A stretch of 64,000 nucleotides of DNA, from assembly GCF_008843145.1 (NCBI RefSeq), contig NZ_CP030265.1:4208501-4272500 (forward strand), read 5' to 3'. Positions 61,157 to 64,000 of the stretch are shown piece by piece. This DNA comes from Skermanella pratensis (GTDB lineage: Bacteria > Pseudomonadota > Alphaproteobacteria > Azospirillales > Azospirillaceae). The first letter of the stretch is position 1. Each line of letters starts with the position of its first letter. The position numbers and the translations under genes were made by a program. Below the pieces are notes generated by a model. The model was not told where the DNA came from, made no database searches, and saw only the letters and a list, made by a program, of their open reading frames with translations.

Positions 61157-62503
61157 TCACGACTCCGTCGGCACCGGGCAGCGCTTACCGGTCCAGGGCG
61201 GCGGCGCCGGGTCGGTCATGACGCCCTGGGCGCCGACGCCGGACAGGACGATCTGATCGTCGGCGACGAGGTCGTAGAATTGGGTATAGCCACCCTCGAA
61301 GACGATGGTGAAGCGGGGACCCAGCTCCTTGTAAGCCGATATCGCGCGCTTCTCGGTGCCGCCGAAGGTGCTCCACGAGGTCTGGATGCCGTCTTCCCAT
61401 TGCAGGTAGCCGATGTCGCACCGCGCGCCCCAGCGCCCGCGCAGCGGCGCCGGGACGGACGCCGTGCCCGTCACGGCGCGGGCGGCTTCGAAGCGGGACC
61501 GTGCGTCGGCCAGCCGTGACAGCGCGGTCTCGCGGTCGATCGGGTTCGGCGTCCACTCCATGTGGGGCGGCGGCTCGGCATCGGAGCAGCGGACCAGCGT
61601 CGGCCCGCCCTCGTGCAGCCCCGTCCGGCTGCTGAAATAGGAGACCTGCCGGAGCCGGTCCGGGACCGCCGGGCGGTAGCGCGATTCGGTGACCCCGTCG
61701 AAGACCGTGACGTCCCCTTCTTCCGTGCCGTAGAAGACCGGCCCGCCCGAGGCGAGCGCCAGCCGCGCATCGACCAGGACGCTGCTGTCCGGCCGGAAGA
61801 TCAGATAATCGCTCGCGCAGGCCTGCGCGTCCTTCGCCCATTTTCCCAGGATCGCGGATGTGTCCGCAGCCGGTTCGACGGGGTCGGGCTCGGCTGCGGG
61901 AGACTCCGCCGGAACAGGGGGAACTGCGGCCGGTGGCGCGGGCGCCATGTCGGCAAGGCGCGGAGGCTGTTCCGGCGGACGTGGCGGCGGCCGTTCGGGC
62001 AGGTTCAGCAGGGCGGCGCCGAAGATGCCTGAAACCACCAGCCCGGCGCCGATCGCCCGCCCGGCAAGCCGCCGGCTCGGCGGCCAGAGGCGGGGCGCCG
62101 CTGCCGCCGCGGACCTGCCGCGGGAGAGCTTCCGCCTGGCGACCGCCCCCGGATCGTCGATTTCCGGCTCCGAACCCAGGCGGAAGGAGCGCGGACCGTC
62201 CTCGTCGGCGCCGTCCAGGGGGTGACCGGCCGGCAGCGGGGTCAGGTCGAGGACGTCGGCGTCATCGGTGGCCTCGCCTCCCTCTTCTTCCGCCGCCGCT
62301 TTCAGATGTTCCCAGATCACCCGCTCGGGACTGTCGCCCAGCGCCGGGTCGAACAGCGCGAGCCGGACCCCGTCGTAGGGGTATAGCGTCATCAGGGAAT
62401 AGGCCATGCGCGCGGCGGCGATGTCGTCGGCCATCAGGCACAGGACCGACCACCTGCCCTTTTCCAGCGTCTCGACCGCGAACCTGAATCCGGCGACATC
62501 CAT
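61157..62503 (-). CDS. Hypothetical single-pass membrane protein
   Basis: A 448-residue protein of unknown function. Residues 1-100 form a soluble domain (AVETLEKGRWSVLCLMADDIAAARMAYSLMTLYPYDGVRLALFDP) with an alpha/beta look; a basic-flanked helix (RAIGAGLVVSGIFGAALLNLP, about residue 150-170) crosses the membrane; a Pro-rich linker leads to a C-terminal beta-rich domain with Cys pairs (ACASDYLIF; ARCDIGYLQW; GKRCPVP). ATG 62503 (MDVAGFRFAVE) is chosen over earlier Met codons because the upstream part is Arg-rich. Convergent with pqqE, one base away. Confidence 0.65.
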   Translation of the reverse strand: MDVAGFRFAVETLEKGRWSVLCLMADDIAAARMAYSLMTLYPYDGVRLALFDPALGDSPERVIWEHLKAAAEEEGGEATDDADVLDLTPLPAGHPLDGADEDGPRSFRLGSEPEIDDPGAVARRKLSRGRSAAAAAPRLWPPSRRLAGRAIGAGLVVSGIFGAALLNLPERPPPRPPEQPPRLADMAPAPPAAVPPVPAESPAAEPDPVEPAADTSAILGKWAKDAQACASDYLIFRPDSSVLVDARLALASGGPVFYGTEEGDVTVFDGVTESRYRPAVPDRLRQVSYFSSRTGLHEGGPTLVRCSDAEPPPHMEWTPNPIDRETALSRLADARSRFEAARAVTGTASVPAPLRGRWGARCDIGYLQWEDGIQTSWSTFGGTEKRAISAYKELGPRFTIVFEGGYTQFYDLVADDQIVLSGVGAQGVMTDPAPPPWTGKRCPVPTES

Positions 62504-62701
62504 GCCGATTTTCCACCCCTGCTTGCGGCAATCCGCGTGGCGAGTGTGGCACATTACCCCTATCGAACGCGCTGTCAAAATTGGCGCAGCCATCGGGGTG
62601 GCGCGCATGCGGCGCGATCCAGCCCTTTATAAAGAGCTGATTTCGTCTCGAATCCCACTATCAATCGTCCCTGGTCCGGCAGACGATCAAGGGCGAGCTC
62701 C

Positions 62702-64000
62702 ATGGGTATCCGTACAGTCTTCAAGCTCGGCAATGTCTGGGACCAGGGTTTCGCGGCCGAGATCCTGGTGTTCAACGACGGCCCGGAGACCGTGACCGAC
62801 TGGCGCCTGTCGTTCGCCGCGCCATGGGTCATCCAGTCCCGGTGGAACGTCACCGCGCTGCCCTCGCCGACGGGGGTGACCACCTTCGGCAATGTCGGCA
62901 TGAACGGGACCCTGGCGCCCGGCCAGAGCGCCAATGTTGGCTTCACGGCGCAAGGCGCCCCGGCGGAGCCGGTGTTCCTGCCGTCCGCTCCCGGCCAGGC
63001 GGACGCGATGCCGTACCTGACGGTGACCGACGGCTTCGCGGTCGAGGGGGATGCCGGCACTACGCCGCTGACGTTCGGCCTCAGCCTGTCCCAGGCTTCG
63101 GCGACGCCGGTCACGGTGCGCTGGGAGACGGCTGCGGGCGGCGCCACCGCCGGGACCGATCACCGGAACGCCGGCGGCACCGTGACCTTCGCCCCGGGCG
63201 AGACAAGGGCGACCGTCCAGGTCGACGTCATCGGCGACACCGCAGCGGAATTGAACGAGACGGTGCGGCTGGTGCTCAAGTCGGCCGAGGGGGCCGTCCC
63301 GATCCGCTGGCAGGCGACCGGAACGATCCATGACGACGACGGCCCGTCACCCGCGGCTCCGGGCGTGGTCGCCGACGGCTTCCTGTCCACCCGCGGCAAC
63401 GAGATCGTCGATGCCGCCGGCACGCCTGTCCGCCTTGCCGCCGTCAACTGGTTCGGCCTGGAGTCCCTGCGCGCCTCGCCGGACGGGCTGAACGTCCGGA
63501 ACTGGCAGGACATGATGAAGCAGATGGCCGACGCGGGCTTCAACGCGATCCGCCTTCCCTTCTCGTCCGAACTGCTGGACGGCAGGGCTCCGGCGAACAT
63601 CAACGGCACCCTCAACCCCGAACTGGTCGGGCTCGACGGCCTCGGCATCATCGACAGGATCGTCGAGCATGCCGGGCGGATCGGGCTGCGCATCATCCTC
63701 GACCATCACCGCAGCGCCGCCGGCGATGGACCGAACCAGAACGGCTTGTGGTACGAGGGCGCCCATACCGAAACGGAGTGGATGGAAGACTGGGTGATGC
63801 TGGCCCAGCGCTACAAGGGCAACAGCACGGTGGTCGCCGCCGACCTGCACAACGAGCCGCACGGTCAGGCGACCTGGGGCGACGGCAATCCCGCCACCGA
63901 CTGGGAAGCGGCGGCCGAACGCGCCGGCGCGGCGATCCAGGCGGTCAATCCCGACTGGCTGATCCTGGTCGAGGGGATCGAGACCTACAAGGGGAGCTGG
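62702..64000 (+). CDS. Cellulase: CBM2, Calx-beta and GH5 domains, cut by window end
   Basis: The first 433 residues of a multidomain glycoside hydrolase. Residues about 2-95 resemble a family 2 cellulose-binding module (WDQGFAAEILVFNDG, TVTDWRLSFAAPWVIQSRWN, MNGTLAPGQSANVGFTA). About 100-215 is a Calx-beta domain (FAVEGDAGTTPLTFGLSLS, WETAAGGATAGTD, AELNETVRLVL). From about 222 a GH5 barrel follows: VRLAAVNWFGLESLR, NAIRLPFS and the acid/base Glu in AADLHNEPHG. The nucleophile Glu lies beyond the window. No signal peptide precedes the CBM, so export may use a C-terminal type I signal. AAGGGCGAG precedes the ATG. Confidence 0.88.
   Translation, partial: MGIRTVFKLGNVWDQGFAAEILVFNDGPETVTDWRLSFAAPWVIQSRWNVTALPSPTGVTTFGNVGMNGTLAPGQSANVGFTAQGAPAEPVFLPSAPGQADAMPYLTVTDGFAVEGDAGTTPLTFGLSLSQASATPVTVRWETAAGGATAGTDHRNAGGTVTFAPGETRATVQVDVIGDTAAELNETVRLVLKSAEGAVPIRWQATGTIHDDDGPSPAAPGVVADGFLSTRGNEIVDAAGTPVRLAAVNWFGLESLRASPDGLNVRNWQDMMKQMADAGFNAIRLPFSSELLDGRAPANINGTLNPELVGLDGLGIIDRIVEHAGRIGLRIILDHHRSAAGDGPNQNGLWYEGAHTETEWMEDWVMLAQRYKGNSTVVAADLHNEPHGQATWGDGNPATDWEAAAERAGAAIQAVNPDWLILVEGIETYKGSW

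Noticed and set aside
1..64000. Search for tRNA, rRNA, insertion sequences or prophage
   Set aside because: No cloverleaf-like sequence, rRNA stretch, transposase of an IS family, integrase or phage structural gene was recognised by eye.

Overview
The window is a high-GC chromosomal segment with dense coding, short intergenic gaps and many ATGA or TGATG overlaps. Gene content (UvrC-PgsA-MoaD-MoaE neighbourhood, DUF2336 protein, divergent PEP carboxylase, complete pqqABCDE, polyamine catabolism, many periplasmic binding proteins) fits an alphaproteobacterium of the Rhodospirillales, most like Azospirillum or Skermanella. The taxonomic call is inference from gene content and composition. I see no rRNA, tRNA, CRISPR array, IS element or prophage.

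Layout. 1-3 kb: uvrB, broken by a one-base frameshift near position 903, and a ClpP-like protease with a clear terminator. 3.0-4.8 kb: a VapBC-type toxin-antitoxin pair, a LysE exporter and a small unknown protein. 4.9-19.9 kb: a polyamine block with agmatine deiminase, a PotFGHI-type ABC transporter, gamma-glutamylputrescine synthetase (puuA), gamma-glutamylputrescine oxidase (puuB), a class III aminotransferase and a PuuR-like regulator beside a perfect 22-bp palindrome. Interspersed are an unknown two-gene operon of lower GC, a small lipoprotein, a 15-bp tandem repeat, an orphan TRAP binding protein, a PAP2 phosphatase and a secreted HExxH protein. 19.9-23 kb: three domain-of-unknown-function proteins. 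23-27.6 kb: an Mla/MCE lipid-transport operon that also carries a TAXI-type binding protein. 27.7-34.4 kb: apt, an Rpn-type nuclease, amidase, isochorismatase-family hydrolase, CocE/NonD hydrolase, flavodoxin-fold oxidoreductase and a lone response-regulator receiver. 34.4-38.5 kb: an RND efflux adaptor and pump read as one 4.2-kb ORF. 38.7-43.9 kb: a creatininase / NMT1-type ABC transporter / cytosine-deaminase cluster with REP-like hairpins. 44-49.5 kb: metallophosphoesterase, SDR, an AT-rich gap with DnaA-box-like sites, then uvrC, pgsA, moaD, moaE. 49.7-57.9 kb: periplasmic binding protein, universal stress protein, APH-kinase fusion, PEP carboxylase, PAP2 protein. 58-61.2 kb: pqqABCDE. 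The window ends inside a CBM2-Calx-beta-GH5 cellulase.

How genes work together. Agmatine deiminase makes N-carbamoylputrescine from agmatine, PotFGHI would import putrescine or spermidine, and PuuA/PuuB plus the aminotransferase would degrade putrescine. The regulator and palindrome probably control the last step. pqqA-E make the PQQ cofactor, although no quinoprotein dehydrogenase lies in the window. The Mla operon would move phospholipids across the envelope. The codA/creatininase cluster looks like uptake and hydrolysis of a cyclic nitrogen compound, substrate unknown.

The strongest items for a second look are the uvrB frameshift, the adaptor-pump fusion (possibly the same kind of one-base artefact), the DnaA-box cluster upstream of uvrC, the PuuR-type operator, the TAXI gene inside the Mla operon, and the unknown low-GC gene pair at 10.9-11.6 kb. 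I did not find a convincing entirely new defence or mobile system.
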